A stretch of 64,000 nucleotides of DNA from positions 141,556-205,555 of the forward strand of contig JAHJTV010000006.1 in assembly GCA_018829445.1 (NCBI GenBank), written 5' to 3'. Of this stretch, positions 1 through 10,110 are shown piece after piece; positions within the stretch are counted from its first letter, which is position 1; each line of letters starts with the position of its first letter. The stretch is from a bacterium (GTDB taxonomy: Bacteria > SAR324 > XYD2-FULL-50-16). A program made the translations under genes and the position numbers. The notes beneath the pieces are model-generated. The model was not told the DNA's origin. It ran no database searches and saw nothing but the letters and a program-made list of their open reading frames with translations.

Positions 1-407
1 TCTTCTCAAAAAAACAGCTTATTAAAGAAAAACCACCCCGATTATTGTGGCTACCTTCCACAATATTATCAAACTGTTATTCATTGGCTACTCTCGGGGT
101 GATTGGTAATACTGTTTGCTCGAGAGTAATTGAATTATTTCGCAATCTTGATCTGGTATGATACAAGACTATTCACGAACGGATTCAATAAGGGCTGAAT
201 TCGGGTATTATCAGACAAATATTTTTTATATTCTCTGAAAATATTGATTTGTGAGTTGTTTTGGAGAAAACGCGTTGGGCTCTCTGCTTTTAAGATTCGA
301 AGATGTAAATCTGTTAAGCGGCAAATCCGAAATGGAAACAATTGATGTGGATTGTTCTTTGTATTATGGAATTGATGATTTGTAAGGCTGAAATAGAAGA
401 ATTAAGA
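1..407. other. Gene-free left edge with nested inverted repeat
   Basis: I recognise no gene here. A 68-codon minus-strand frame (135-341) has no detectable domain and no good ribosome site, so I leave it out. Positions 34-101 contain two nested inverted repeats: an outer pair CACCCCGA (34-41) / TCGGGGTG (94-101) and an inner pair TATTGTGG (43-50) / CCACAATA (58-65). They could form a small cruciform or RNA hairpin, but I cannot assign a function. Confidence 0.3.
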
Positions 408-433
408 GAAAGCCGTTACAAATAACGGCTTTC
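408..433 (-). terminator. Rho-independent terminator of sucCD
   Basis: A perfect 11-bp inverted repeat (408-418 with 423-433, loop CAAA) lies 10 bases beyond the sucD stop. On the minus strand the hairpin is followed by a U-rich stretch (TCTTAATTCTTC). This is the layout of an intrinsic terminator ending the sucC-sucD transcript. Confidence 0.85.
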
Positions 434-442
434 AAAAAATTA

Positions 443-1315
443 CTAGCCCATAATTTTGGCCATGGTTTCACCAATAGCTGCAGGAGTTGGGGCAACTGTG
501 ATGCCAGCTGCTTCCAAGGTGGCAATTTTGCTTGCGGCAGTACCTTTGCCACCGGCAACAATAGCACCGGCATGTCCCATTCTTCTTCCCGGAGGCGCTG
601 TTTTTCCACAAATAAAGGAAACAATCGGTTTCTTGACGTACTCTTTGGCAAATTCAGCAGCTTCCTCTTCTGCTGTCCCGCCAATTTCACCAATCATTAC
701 AATTCCTTTAGTCTTCTCATCATCCTGGAATGCTCTTAAGGTATCGATAAAGTTTGTTCCATTGATAGGATCTCCACCGATTCCGATGCAGGTTGTCTGA
801 CCTAATCCCACTTTGGTGAGTTGGTCAACGGCCTCATAGGTAAGAGTACCGGAGCGTGAGACAACGCCGATATTTCCTTGTTTGTGAATAAAACCGGGCA
901 TGATACCAATTTTGCATTCACCCGGAGTGATGATACCCGGGCAGTTCGGTCCGATCAGCCTGGTTTTTGATCCTTTCAGAGCCTGGGCAACGGTAATCAT
1001 ATCTTTTACCGGAACGCCTTCGGTGATGGCAATAACCAGATCGAGTCCGGCTTCTATCGCTTCAAGAATTGCATCGCCGCAAAATGGAGGCGGAACAAAT
1101 ATCATGGAGCAGGTTGCACCGGTGGCTTCCGCAGCATCTCTTACAGTATTAAAGACCGGAGTTCCTTCATGTTCTAAACCACCTTTTCCAGGTGTAACAC
1201 CTCCTACGATTTTAGTACCACAATACTCTTTACACGCTCTGGCATGCAGAGAACCTTGAGATCCTGTGATTCCTTGGACAATAATCTTGGTGTCTTTGTT
1301 AACAAATATGCTCAT
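443..1315 (-). CDS. sucD: Succinyl-CoA ligase (ADP-forming) alpha subunit
   Basis: Alpha subunit of succinyl-CoA synthetase, the TCA-cycle enzyme that converts succinyl-CoA to succinate with substrate-level phosphorylation. It is cytoplasmic and works as a heteromer with SucC. The 290-aa protein has the family's usual length. The N-terminal CoA-binding Rossmann domain begins at the start ([11 protein letters not shown]), and the ligase domain holds the phospho-accepting histidine in the motif [14 protein letters not shown] (His at about residue 248). It lies 47 bases downstream of sucC on the same strand, so the two are one operon ending in the terminator at 408-433. An AGGTA element precedes the ATG. 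Nothing unusual is seen. Confidence 0.97.
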   Translation of the reverse strand: MSIFVNKDTKIIVQGITGSQGSLHARACKEYCGTKIVGGVTPGKGGLEHEGTPVFNTVRDAAEATGATCSMIFVPPPFCGDAILEAIEAGLDLVIAITEGVPVKDMITVAQALKGSKTRLIGPNCPGIITPGECKIGIMPGFIHKQGNIGVVSRSGTLTYEAVDQLTKVGLGQTTCIGIGGDPINGTNFIDTLRAFQDDEKTKGIVMIGEIGGTAEEEAAEFAKEYVKKPIVSFICGKTAPPGRRMGHAGAIVAGGKGTAASKIATLEAAGITVAPTPAAIGETMAKIMG

Positions 1316-1362
1316 AGTATGTACCTTCGATAGAATTTATCTGTGTTTAGTGAAATGTTGTC

Positions 1363-2541
1363 TTAACCTTTGGCGACTTCAACAGCCTTTTGTGCAGCGT
1401 CTGCAAATCCAGGAACCATAATAATTTTATCACTCATTCCGGAGTTCTTGATAATATCTGCTGCTTTCTCCGCATTGGTTCCCTGCAATCTGACAACGAC
1501 CGGAATTGTCATTTGAACTTTTTTAAAGGCTTCAATAACACCACCTGCAATAACATCACAACGAACAATTCCACCAAAAATATTGATCAGAATCGCTTTC
1601 ACGTTTGGATCCTTGGTTATCAGTTTAAAAGCTGCTTCAACACGCTCTTCGGTAGCCGTGCCCCCAACGTCCAGAAAATTGGCAGGAGATCCACCAAAAT
1701 GCTGAATGATATCCATGGTAGCCATCGCTAATCCTGCGCCATTGACCATACATCCGATACTTCCATCCAATTTGATGAAGTTAAGATCGTGTTGACTTGC
1801 TTCAACTTCTGCTGGATCTTCCTCATCCAAGTCCCTTAATTCCACGACATCCTTTTGGCGGAACAGGGCGCTGTCATCAAAGGACATCTTGCAGTCCAAT
1901 GCTAAAATGCGATTGTCACCGGTAATAACAACAGGATTAATCTCAAGCATTGAACAGTCTTTTGCCATGAATGCATCATAAAGTTTCATAAAAAAAGCGG
2001 AAGCTTGTCTAATAAGCTTAGGATCGAATTTGTCCAGTCCCAATCCAAAAGCCAATCGTTGAGTCTGAAAAGGTCTTAACCCGATTGCCGGATCAACGAA
2101 TTCTTTCAGAATCTTTTCCGGTGTTGCTTCCGCAACTTCCTCAATGTTCATCCCACCTTCTGTTGATGCGATCAATACAACTTTCTGACTTCCCCTGTCA
2201 GGCAGAATAGAGAAGTATAACTCTTTTTTGATTTCCATACCTTCTTCGATCAAAAGAGTCTTTACTTTCTGGCCTTCCGGGCCGGTTTGTTTTGTGACCA
2301 ACTGCATTCCCAGAATAGCATTTGCATTTTTCTTAACTTCATCAATACCCTTGGAAACCTTAACACCGCCTCCCTTGCCTCGACCGCCTGCATGAATTTG
2401 TGCTTTAACAACACAGACATCACCAGGAAGTTTGTTTGCAGCTTCCAAAGCTTCATCTACGGTTTTTGCCACAAATCCTTGAGGTACACTTGCACCGTAT
2501 TTGGAAACAATTTCTTTTGCTTGATATTCATGTATTTTCAT
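1363..2541 (-). CDS. sucC: Succinyl-CoA ligase (ADP-forming) beta subunit
   Basis: Beta subunit of succinyl-CoA synthetase, which supplies the nucleotide-binding (ATP-grasp) half and the succinate site. The 392-aa length matches the family. The N-terminus [11 protein letters not shown] is typical, followed by an ATP-grasp fold with the Gly/Lys-rich loop [10 protein letters not shown] at about residues 52-61. The C-terminal CoA-ligase flavodoxin-like domain carries the motif [10 protein letters not shown]. It is the first gene of the sucC-sucD operon. The ribosome site is weak (AGAAAG), but the N-terminus fixes the start. Confidence 0.97.
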   Translation of the reverse strand: MKIHEYQAKEIVSKYGASVPQGFVAKTVDEALEAANKLPGDVCVVKAQIHAGGRGKGGGVKVSKGIDEVKKNANAILGMQLVTKQTGPEGQKVKTLLIEEGMEIKKELYFSILPDRGSQKVVLIASTEGGMNIEEVAEATPEKILKEFVDPAIGLRPFQTQRLAFGLGLDKFDPKLIRQASAFFMKLYDAFMAKDCSMLEINPVVITGDNRILALDCKMSFDDSALFRQKDVVELRDLDEEDPAEVEASQHDLNFIKLDGSIGCMVNGAGLAMATMDIIQHFGGSPANFLDVGGTATEERVEAAFKLITKDPNVKAILINIFGGIVRCDVIAGGVIEAFKKVQMTIPVVVRLQGTNAEKAADIIKNSGMSDKIIMVPGFADAAQKAVEVAKG

Positions 2542-3143
2542 GGTTTCTTTCTGAAAAGTTTTCGGCGTTTATTATTCATAATAAAGAATGATTCTTCCGT
2601 ATTCGTGCAAACATTCAACAGGTGATTCTTGTCAAATCCCAGCAAAACAAAATACAAAAAAATCTGCAAAAACAACGATCTTCCCTGTTGATGTCTTCCA
2701 GTTTAATGACATCTTTTTACCAAAGTCCGAAAAAATAAAAACATTTCCAGCACTATCTCCTTGCAAAAATACTTGTACCGATCACCTATCCAACTGCTGT
2801 CATTCCCATTACAGCTGTCATGGTTTATCAGCTCCGCATCTGTTTGGTATCGCTAGAGTTTTTCAGACTCAAGGAAAGGTTCTAAAGTGGAGTGTGACTT
2901 CCTCAATAGCAGATTATAAATTAATAACTTCCTATAAATATGACCTAAAAATCGAAGAACTGAATTGAGGAGAATCAAGAATTGAATGACTCAGCTTTTT
3001 TATGAAATATGGAACACTGAGCAATTATAGGGAGTTAACAATTTCCTGACAGTAAACAAAAGCGAGAATCTCTCGGCTCTGTACAGACTTTTAGGCGGAA
3101 GAGTATTAAATCGGAATCGAATATTCCCAGTCTTGGTCAATGT
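2542..3143. other. Intergenic region between sucC and hemW
   Basis: About 600 bases without a gene I can support. It should contain the sucC promoter (reading left) and the 3' end of the hemW transcript. A plus-strand 126-codon frame at 2588-2968 has biased composition (Cys, Ser, Lys), no domain and no ribosome site. I see no RNA gene and no strong terminator. Confidence 0.4.
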
Positions 3144-4325
3144 TTAGGGAAGGCATGCACAGAGTGACGCCGTAATCTCATCTGCTATCAACAACCCTTT
3201 TGTTGTCAGCTGCAGGATATTTCCTTTTTCAACTAAAAGATTGTGTTGAAAATACGCCTCAACTTTTTTTGACCATGAATCCGGGAAATCAAGTAGATAT
3301 TTTTTCTTGAACAATGCCAGATCCAAACCTTGATTGAGACGTAAACTCAACATGACTTCTTCATCCCGATGCATTGTTTCGCTTAACGCTTCAAATGATA
3401 TGTGGGGAAGAGATTTGAGGGTCAGGCTACTTTTGTAGTCAATCCACCGTTTCATGTTACCCCAGCGATAAGGTGAAACAAACGAGTGAGCCCCTAAACC
3501 CAGACCCAGATAATTGCGTCTGTTCCAATAAATCATATTCTGTCTGGATTGATATCCGTCAATGCAAAAATTGCTTACCTCATAATGAACAAAATTGGCA
3601 GCAGTTAATCTTTCAACAATTAAACGATACAAATCCGAGATCAGGTTTTCATTCTCACGAATCCAATCTTTCCAAACGGGTTTTCTGTTCAGAGCGGTTT
3701 TTGGCTCTATGCTGAGACTATAGACCGATATGTGAGAAGGGTGATAACTCAATGCCAGCTCAATGTCTTTTTCCAGCTGTTCTTTTGTTTGTCCGGGAAA
3801 CCCAAACATAAAGTCCAGGCTATAGTCTTCAAACCCAGCATCGATAACCGACTCCAAGGCAAATCGCGATTGAGCACCGGAATGAACCCGTTTTAACTTT
3901 TCCAGATCGGTTTGCTGAAAACTCTGAATGCCAAGGCTTATTCTCGTAAATCCCAGTGCCTTAAGATCACTTGCATATTTCGGACTGATATCTTCGGGAT
4001 TAACTTCGATCGACCATTGAATTTTTTTGCTAATTTTAATAATGGAAAAGAGCCAATCAACCAGTTGTTCCAGCTCGAAAGTTGATAATCGTGACGGCGT
4101 TCCCCCACCCAGATAGATCGATTCACAGGGAGTAAGATCCAATTGAAACTGCCTGGAAAGCAGATTATACTCCTCGTGTAATAGGTTTAGATATGTTGGA
4201 TGCCTGGCGGGGTTATCTTTCAGCACAGCAAAGGAGCAAAAAGGGCAGATCTTCCGGCAGAATGGAATATGAATATAAAGCCCTGGAATGCCGGTTGCAC
4301 AGTGAGTTGTATCGATCTCTTTCAA
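3144..4325 (-). CDS. hemW: HemW-type radical SAM protein (heme chaperone, coproporphyrinogen oxidase-like)
   Basis: Radical S-adenosylmethionine protein of the HemW/HemN-like family. HemW proteins bind heme and are thought to deliver it to respiratory enzymes; they are often misnamed coproporphyrinogen III oxidase. The 393-aa length is typical. The [4Fe-4S]-SAM motif is IHIPFCRKICPFC (Cys 23, 27, 30), followed by the SAM-binding GGGTPS motif and, near residue 260, the QNMIYWNRRNYLGLG signature of the family. The Cys spacing CxxxCxxC without the extra Cys found in true HemN favours HemW. It lies 36 bases downstream of the Gln-rich protein gene and is probably co-transcribed with it. Confidence 0.88.
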   Translation of the reverse strand: MKEIDTTHCATGIPGLYIHIPFCRKICPFCSFAVLKDNPARHPTYLNLLHEEYNLLSRQFQLDLTPCESIYLGGGTPSRLSTFELEQLVDWLFSIIKISKKIQWSIEVNPEDISPKYASDLKALGFTRISLGIQSFQQTDLEKLKRVHSGAQSRFALESVIDAGFEDYSLDFMFGFPGQTKEQLEKDIELALSYHPSHISVYSLSIEPKTALNRKPVWKDWIRENENLISDLYRLIVERLTAANFVHYEVSNFCIDGYQSRQNMIYWNRRNYLGLGLGAHSFVSPYRWGNMKRWIDYKSSLTLKSLPHISFEALSETMHRDEEVMLSLRLNQGLDLALFKKKYLLDFPDSWSKKVEAYFQHNLLVEKGNILQLTTKGLLIADEITASLCACLP

Positions 4326-4361
4326 ATGAACATGTCCAGTTTAGTCAGACTATTTTCTCTG

Positions 4362-5285
4362 TTACCAGTCCTTGTCTACCGGTATCTGATCAGTAGTGGC
4401 AGAAATGCCGTATTTTTCCTGTCTCTTTTTCATCTCATCAGTCGCCTGTTTTCTTAAGCGAGCTAATTCCTTTAGCGCTTCTTCCGCTGTCATCTTTTTG
4501 TTGTCTTCTTCTGCCCCGTTTGATTCCTCTTTCTGCTGCCCTTGCTGCTTTTGAGACGAGTTATCCGGCTGCTGAGAAGAAGATTGCTTTTGCTGATCTT
4601 GCGTTTGCTGGGAATCCTGACTATTTTGGGATTGTTGAGAATCTGTGGATTCCTGTTGAAGTTCCTTCAATGCTTCTTTTAGTTTATCCATTGCCTTTTC
4701 TTCTTTCGGAATGGCAGCACTATAATGGTTACTTTCCAGAAGGCTGATTGTTTCAGTCTGAAAACCAGCAGACTCATCCAGTAATTGCCTAATTTTGATG
4801 AATATTTCTTGATTGTCCGTTTCCCTGTCAGAGCTAAGATTTTGAGGTTTGCCGGTCTCCTGTTGGGTTATCTGCTGTGAAACCAACGCTGAAGTTTTCT
4901 CGGTTTTTTCCCTGTTAACAATCTGGTCGTGTATCAAATCCGCCTCCTTAATCCGTCTCCCGTCGATATTTGAACTAATCTCTTTCGTGCGCTGTCGAAT
5001 TGAGGTTTCGGATTCGAGGAGTTTTTTAATTCTCTCATCTAGGGGCATAAAGGCTTCAATCAGGACATCCAAACCCTGCAGTACTGCTTGTGTCGACTCA
5101 TTTGCTTTCCCGTATTCACCATTTTCAACCAGGTTGTTACTTTGGATTAAAGCTTGTTCAATATGCTGATTCAATTGCTCTATTCTCTCTAATTGACTTC
5201 TATCGGAATTCCCAGCAGCATAATTGGAGTAAAACAACATGAAAAACAGGTATATCAATACCATCTTAGGGCTAAAATGGTTCAT
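4362..5285 (-). CDS. Exported Gln-rich coiled-coil protein, function unknown
   Basis: I do not recognise a named family. The 307-aa protein starts with a hydrophobic segment (residues 8-25) that looks like a signal peptide or signal anchor. Two helical, charged coiled-coil-like stretches follow (about 30-150 and 160-215). Next is a low-complexity Gln/Ser/Asp tract (about 215-260) and a Lys/Glu-rich end with AEEALKELARLRKQA. The repeating acidic/Gln pattern resembles tails of periplasmic proteins encoded near von Willebrand/BatA-type or DUF4175 genes, but that is only a compositional likeness. It sits upstream of hemW on the same strand. The start was chosen at the ATG directly before the signal-like segment. 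Confidence 0.6.
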   Translation of the reverse strand: MNHFSPKMVLIYLFFMLFYSNYAAGNSDRSQLERIEQLNQHIEQALIQSNNLVENGEYGKANESTQAVLQGLDVLIEAFMPLDERIKKLLESETSIRQRTKEISSNIDGRRIKEADLIHDQIVNREKTEKTSALVSQQITQQETGKPQNLSSDRETDNQEIFIKIRQLLDESAGFQTETISLLESNHYSAAIPKEEKAMDKLKEALKELQQESTDSQQSQNSQDSQQTQDQQKQSSSQQPDNSSQKQQGQQKEESNGAEEDNKKMTAEEALKELARLRKQATDEMKKRQEKYGISATTDQIPVDKDW

Positions 5286-5715
5286 TGCGGCAATATCTTC
5301 TATGAGGTAAAACTGTCATGAAACAAAACATTGTTAGGAGTGTGTGATTTCAATAAGTATCACACCACCTGAATGGCTGTAAAGACAATGAATGCAACAA
5401 TAATCATCAATTTTGGCTCAATACCGACCGATATTTCTTGGTGAAACCATAACGCATTCATGGAGAAGCGATCTGGATGGAATCACAAATATTGGCAAAA
5501 GTAAACTGAGGTTAAGTACTAAATCAAATATTATTCTATGCAGAAGCCATAAGCTAATGTTAATAGAGAGATAAGAATAAAATGATAAAAATTTCTTATA
5601 TATTTGACTTAATTACTATTTTTTATTATCACCTTCATAAAATGGAGAGTATTAGTTTATTTTGCACATACCGATTAACTCAGAAATTTTAACCAAAACG
5701 TCCTTATAGAAGCCC
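5286..5715. other. Divergent intergenic region
   Basis: 430 AT-rich bases between the minus-strand Gln-rich gene and the plus-strand SPOR gene. It must hold promoters for both directions. The stretch near 5575-5650 is very AT-rich, as promoter regions often are, but I cannot pick unambiguous -35/-10 boxes. No RNA gene seen. Confidence 0.35.
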
Positions 5716-6624
5716 ATGGAGAAATACATCGCATATTTTGTTCATCGCCTGTTTTATCCGATGATACTAATCACCATTACCACCTTTCTGTTCTCTTGCG
5801 AAAGCAAAACAGATAAGTACGAAAGCCTTATGGACAAAGAAACTCCTGGAGGAGCTGTCGTACAAACTGAATGGACGCCAAGTGAGAGTGAAAACGAATC
5901 TGAAATAATTGAAGAGATAGTCGATTCTACCAAAGGCAATTTGGAAATAAATACCATTTCCTCTCTGGAAAAAAGAGAAGAAACATCAGGTTACATTTTC
6001 CAAGTTGGAGCTTTTATATATGAGAAAAATGCCAGGGGCTTTATAAAGAAACTGATATCAAAAGGTTATCGGCCATTTCTGGATACTCAGGAGATAAAAG
6101 GGAAAACCTGGAACTTTGTGAGAATGGGACCTTATCCCGATCGTTTGAGTGTTTTGAAAGCAGCAGAAGATTTTACCGTAGATGAAAAGGTAGAAACCAT
6201 CGTTATGCACCAAGGTGCTGCTATCAAGGCATTTACTCTGTCAAAATCCAAATCTGACGAGAGAAAAACAGCCGCAAAGAAGGTCGAAGTTACCAAACCC
6301 GAAGTCACAAGACCAATAGTAAAAGATAGATCTCTCCAAAAACCAATGCCTGCTGATAAGATAGCTGAAGATTCGAATAATGAATCTTTCTCTTTTCAAA
6401 TTGGAGGATTGTATTCAGCAGAAAATGCAAGAAAATATCTGGAGGTATATCAACAAAAAGGCTATTCTCCTTACTTGTTTGAAGTAAAAGACGAAATCAG
6501 TGGGGACAAATGGTATTCGGTGAGAGTTGGTCGGTTTTCATCCTTGAAGGATGCAGTTGATGCGGCAGCAGAGTTTTCGGCGAAGGAAGATATTACAGCA
6601 CAGGCCCGCCCTTTGGGGAACTAA
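5716..6624 (+). CDS. Lipoprotein with two SPOR domains
   Basis: A 302-aa protein likely to bind septal peptidoglycan. A hydrophobic N-terminal segment ends in LFSC (Cys 28), a plausible lipobox, so the mature protein would be anchored in a membrane and face the periplasm. A charged linker follows, then two SPOR repeats: residues about 92-170 (YIFQVGAFIYEKNARGFI, ending after WNFVRMGPY) and about 225-300 (SFSFQIGGLYSAENARKYL, with WYSVRVGRF). SPOR domains are known to recognise denuded glycan strands at division sites. The position just upstream of ftsA-ftsZ fits a division role. The ribosome site before the ATG is weak. Two SPOR modules in one lipoprotein is less common than one. Confidence 0.8.
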   Translation: MEKYIAYFVHRLFYPMILITITTFLFSCESKTDKYESLMDKETPGGAVVQTEWTPSESENESEIIEEIVDSTKGNLEINTISSLEKREETSGYIFQVGAFIYEKNARGFIKKLISKGYRPFLDTQEIKGKTWNFVRMGPYPDRLSVLKAAEDFTVDEKVETIVMHQGAAIKAFTLSKSKSDERKTAAKKVEVTKPEVTRPIVKDRSLQKPMPADKIAEDSNNESFSFQIGGLYSAENARKYLEVYQQKGYSPYLFEVKDEISGDKWYSVRVGRFSSLKDAVDAAAEFSAKEDITAQARPLGN

Positions 6625-7077
6625 AAATATGTGAATATCTTTATTGCAGGATCATACAACGGGATAAACAGCATGTTTTTCAACGTTACAATTCCATTTT
6701 TATAGTTTTATTTGTTTTTAAGATGGTGTATATCTGTACAATCAGATGCGGAAAAGAAAGAAAAAAAAATAAAATGTGAAGGGGAAAGGATATATTAAAA
6801 GGATATTTATTTATACATTACAGAATGTTAGGCTGTAAGTGTTCTTTTTTTTAGGAAGTAGCTTTCCGAGTGCCCAAAAAGGGAGTTGTATAAATGTATC
6901 CTTCCTGATAACAAAGCGGGAAGAGACACAGTTTTCTGCATGGTTCGGGTGAGATGAAACAATCCGGCTAAAAGAGAAAAATCGATGAGACGGTATCATA
7001 ACTCAATCAGTTGATATAAAAGTAATATTCCTCTCAAGTCAGGAATTTAATCAATGAATTATTAGCAATAAAAAAAG
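6625..7077. other. Intergenic region upstream of ftsA
   Basis: About 450 bases of AT-rich sequence with no supported gene. A 62-codon minus-strand frame at 6811-6999 is not convincing. The region probably carries the ftsA promoter. No ftsQ, ddl or mur gene precedes ftsA here, so the division genes are separated from the usual dcw cluster or at least from its murein genes. Confidence 0.35.
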
Positions 7078-8334
7078 ATGCAGGAAGAATCTTACGACGA
7101 TAAGCGCGTGATTGTTGGTTTAGATATTGGAACTACCAAGATCTGTGTTATTGCCGCAGATGTAAATGAAGATGGTGAATTTAGAATTGTCGGAGTTGGC
7201 AAGACAAACTCAGAAGGTCTAAATCGAGGCGTTGTAACGAATATTCGATCTGCAGTCAAATCTATTCGGAAAGCTGTTGATGAATGTGAGTTGAAGAGTG
7301 GGATTGAGATTGAAAATGTTTTTGCCGGTATTGCCGGACATCACATCGTTGGTCTTAATAAAGAGGGAGTTGTTGCGGTAACCGGGAATACCATTACTGA
7401 ATCCGACATCCAAAGAGTTGTGGAAGCTGCCCGTGCAACAAACTCACCTGATAAAGAGATAATCCATACCCTAACTCAAGAGTATATCGTAGATGGTCAG
7501 GATGGAGTCATTGATCCCATCGGAATGGCAGGAAAACGCCTGGAAGCCAGAGTTCATTTAATCCTGGGCTCGGTCAGTTCAGCAGCAAATATCGTCCAGT
7601 GTTGTAACGACGCAAACTTGAATGTCCAAAATATTGTTCTGGAACCTTTTGCTTCCAGCTTGGCCGTTTTAGATGAACAAGAGAAGGAACTGGGGGTTGT
7701 TCTGCTTGATATTGGGGGCGGTACCTCAGACATGGTTATATACAAAAATGGTTCAATTGTCCATACTAGTGTACTTCCTTTAGGAGGAAACCAGGTTACC
7801 AATGACATTGCCATCGGTTTAAGAACGACAAAATCGGAAGCGTTGCGAATCAAGCATGATTATGGTGTTGCTTTGGTTAACAAGGTGAAAGAGGGTGAAG
7901 TCATCAATCTGAAAGGAATTGCCGGAAGAGATGATCGGGTAATAGATAAGCGCTTATTGGCAGAAGTTATCGAAGCACGCTTCAGAGAGATTTTCGATCT
8001 GATTCAGAATGAAATCAACAGTTCCGGTTTTGGTCCCAATTGCGCGGCAGGTATGGTAATCACAGGCGGATCAGCAATGATGACAAATCTGGTGGATCTG
8101 GCTGAGGATGTTGTCAAAATGCCTGTAAGAATAGGATCACCCAACAATATTAAAGGATTATCGGATCTGGTGGAATCTCCTGAATTTGCCACGGCTGTTG
8201 GGTTGATTCATTATGGAGCCAATATTGATCTGAAGGAAACAACCGTATTAAAAAACACCAATAATGAGGGTCTGTTAGTTAGTATTTCCCAGAATTTTAA
8301 ATCACTTATAAAAAGTTTTTTTAATCTGTTTTAA
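7078..8334 (+). CDS. ftsA: Cell division protein FtsA
   Basis: Actin-like ATPase that tethers FtsZ to the cytoplasmic membrane and recruits later division proteins. The 418-aa length is normal. The first nucleotide-binding signature is VIVGLDIGTTKICVIA near residue 11. The 1C domain follows, then the second ATP motif GVVLLDIGGGTSDMVIY and the adenosine motif GMVITGGSAMMTN. The C-terminus ends in an amphipathic helix rich in Phe, Leu and Lys (about residues 401-418), which is the membrane-targeting sequence. ftsZ follows after 126 bases on the same strand. The ATG has only a purine-rich AAAAAAAG upstream. Confidence 0.97.
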   Translation: MQEESYDDKRVIVGLDIGTTKICVIAADVNEDGEFRIVGVGKTNSEGLNRGVVTNIRSAVKSIRKAVDECELKSGIEIENVFAGIAGHHIVGLNKEGVVAVTGNTITESDIQRVVEAARATNSPDKEIIHTLTQEYIVDGQDGVIDPIGMAGKRLEARVHLILGSVSSAANIVQCCNDANLNVQNIVLEPFASSLAVLDEQEKELGVVLLDIGGGTSDMVIYKNGSIVHTSVLPLGGNQVTNDIAIGLRTTKSEALRIKHDYGVALVNKVKEGEVINLKGIAGRDDRVIDKRLLAEVIEARFREIFDLIQNEINSSGFGPNCAAGMVITGGSAMMTNLVDLAEDVVKMPVRIGSPNNIKGLSDLVESPEFATAVGLIHYGANIDLKETTVLKNTNNEGLLVSISQNFKSLIKSFFNLF

Positions 8335-8460
8335 ATCAGCAATATTGGGAAAAATGAAGCGGAAAGATATCCAAAGCATCAATATTTTTCGGTTTTAGGA
8401 CCTGCAACTTACGGTCAAAGAGAGAAACAAACCTTATTAACATCTTTGTAGGAAGCTCAA

Positions 8461-9762
8461 ATGGTAATCGATGTAGACAATTTTAAATCTCAACCCATAC
8501 CAACCGGATTACCAACAATTAAGGTTGTAGGCGTAGGCGGGGGAGGCGGTAACGTCGTTAACCGCATGGTTTTAGATGGAATCAAAGGTGTCCAGTATGT
8601 TGCAGCAAACACGGATGTTATGGTTCTTAATTCATCCAGAGCGGATATAACGCTTCCTCTGGGCAATAAAATCACTAAGGGCCTGGGAGCAGGTATGAAG
8701 CCGGACATCGGCAAAATGGCTGCTGAGGAAGACATTGATACCATTAAAGATGTTTTGGAAGACGCGGATATGATATTCATAGCAGCTGGAATGGGCGGTG
8801 GTACAGGCACAGGAGCAGCCCCGATAGTTGCGGAAATTGCGAAAGAACTTAAAATACTGACTGTAGGTGTCGTAACGACTCCATTCAGATTTGAAGGTAG
8901 TAAGAGAGCCAGGATTGCGGAAGCAGGGATTGAGGAGCTCAAAAAACATGTCGATACCTTAATGGTTATTCCCAATGACAAGCTTTTGGAAATCGCCTCA
9001 ACAAAAACGACAATGAACGAAGCTTTTTCGATTGCAGATGACGTTTTGAAACAGGCAATTAGTGGAATAACAAATCTGATCAACCTTGAAGGAGTCATCA
9101 ATTTAGACTTTGCCGACCTTAAAACGGTAATGCTCAACAAAGGTCGGGCAATTATGGGTACAGGAATAGGAACAGGTGAAAACCGTGGATTAGAAGCAGC
9201 AAAAAAAGCCATTTCAAGTCCTTTATTGAGTGACAGACCTATAAGTGGCGCTACTGGAGTAATCATCAACATTGTTGCCGATGAACAATTTTCATTACTT
9301 GATGCGGAAGCTGCGGCAGACTTCATCCAAAGTACTGCCGATCAAGATGCCGATGTTATCTTTGGTTTGGTTACGGATTCTACAAAAGAGAACGAGGTAA
9401 TCATCACAGTTATTGCAACAGGTTTTGAAAATCCGATGGATGAGACTTCAGTAAGACCTTCCGATCGAAGACCATTGAGAGTTGTTGACAGCCTGCGTAA
9501 TACAATCCCGGAAAAAGCGGATGATCAGACTGCAGGCAGCAACTTGAGTGAGACAACCAAACAAAAATCCGGAGCAAAAGAACCGGAGGATGTGTTAGAA
9601 CTCGATCCTGAGGTAATTGGGTTGCAACCAGTTGAAAATACTCTTCATTATCCTGATCAATTTGAAAAATCTTCTGGTGGTAAAAGAAAACCGGATGATA
9701 AACTTAATCCTCAGGATTATGATGTCCCCTCATTTATGAGGAAAAAAAGATTTAATGGATAA
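8461..9762 (+). CDS. ftsZ: Cell division GTPase FtsZ
   Basis: Tubulin-like GTPase that forms the division ring. The 433-aa protein shows the N-terminal GTP-binding loops, the tubulin signature GGGTGTG (residues 112-118), and the T7 loop with NLDFADLKTVM, where the Asp residues catalyse GTP hydrolysis in the neighbouring subunit. A variable acidic linker of about 90 residues leads to the conserved C-terminal peptide YDVPSFMRKK, the docking site for FtsA and other partners. The ATG is preceded by AGGAAG. It is co-directional with ftsA. Length and all key motifs are normal. Confidence 0.98.
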   Translation: MVIDVDNFKSQPIPTGLPTIKVVGVGGGGGNVVNRMVLDGIKGVQYVAANTDVMVLNSSRADITLPLGNKITKGLGAGMKPDIGKMAAEEDIDTIKDVLEDADMIFIAAGMGGGTGTGAAPIVAEIAKELKILTVGVVTTPFRFEGSKRARIAEAGIEELKKHVDTLMVIPNDKLLEIASTKTTMNEAFSIADDVLKQAISGITNLINLEGVINLDFADLKTVMLNKGRAIMGTGIGTGENRGLEAAKKAISSPLLSDRPISGATGVIINIVADEQFSLLDAEAAADFIQSTADQDADVIFGLVTDSTKENEVIITVIATGFENPMDETSVRPSDRRPLRVVDSLRNTIPEKADDQTAGSNLSETTKQKSGAKEPEDVLELDPEVIGLQPVENTLHYPDQFEKSSGGKRKPDDKLNPQDYDVPSFMRKKRFNG

Positions 9763-10110
9763 CTGATTGCGTGATTTCGCTCAAACCTTATAGTCTGCTA
9801 ATCCACTTTATCCCTGCAATTCGTAGCTCCTCTGCCAAGGCTCGGTAAGTTAACAAGACGAAAGGTCATTTCCTGCTCTGTAGCTTGCCAATAAAAATCG
9901 TAACTGCTCAGGTGAATATACAGAAGATTAAAGGTAAGACCTGTTGGTTGATCCAAGTGATCTTAAAGGGTAGAATGCACTTTATTAGACTGTGTGTCTT
10001 TCTAAATCCCGAGAGCCTTCAGACTGCTTTTATGGTACAGCTACAGAGGATTTAGATTCAATCAATTTTACTTATTAACCCGACAATATTTTAAAAAATA
10101 TACAATTGAA
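9763..10110. other. Intergenic region after ftsZ
   Basis: About 350 bases without a coding frame. I looked for a structured RNA or a terminator and found no convincing hairpin plus U-tract. The composition is less AT-rich than other gaps here, so a small RNA cannot be excluded, but I see nothing I can name. Confidence 0.3.

Noticed and set aside
2588..2968. 126-codon plus-strand frame in the sucC-hemW gap
   Set aside because: Biased Cys/Ser/Lys composition, no ribosome site, no domain; overlaps the likely sucC promoter region.
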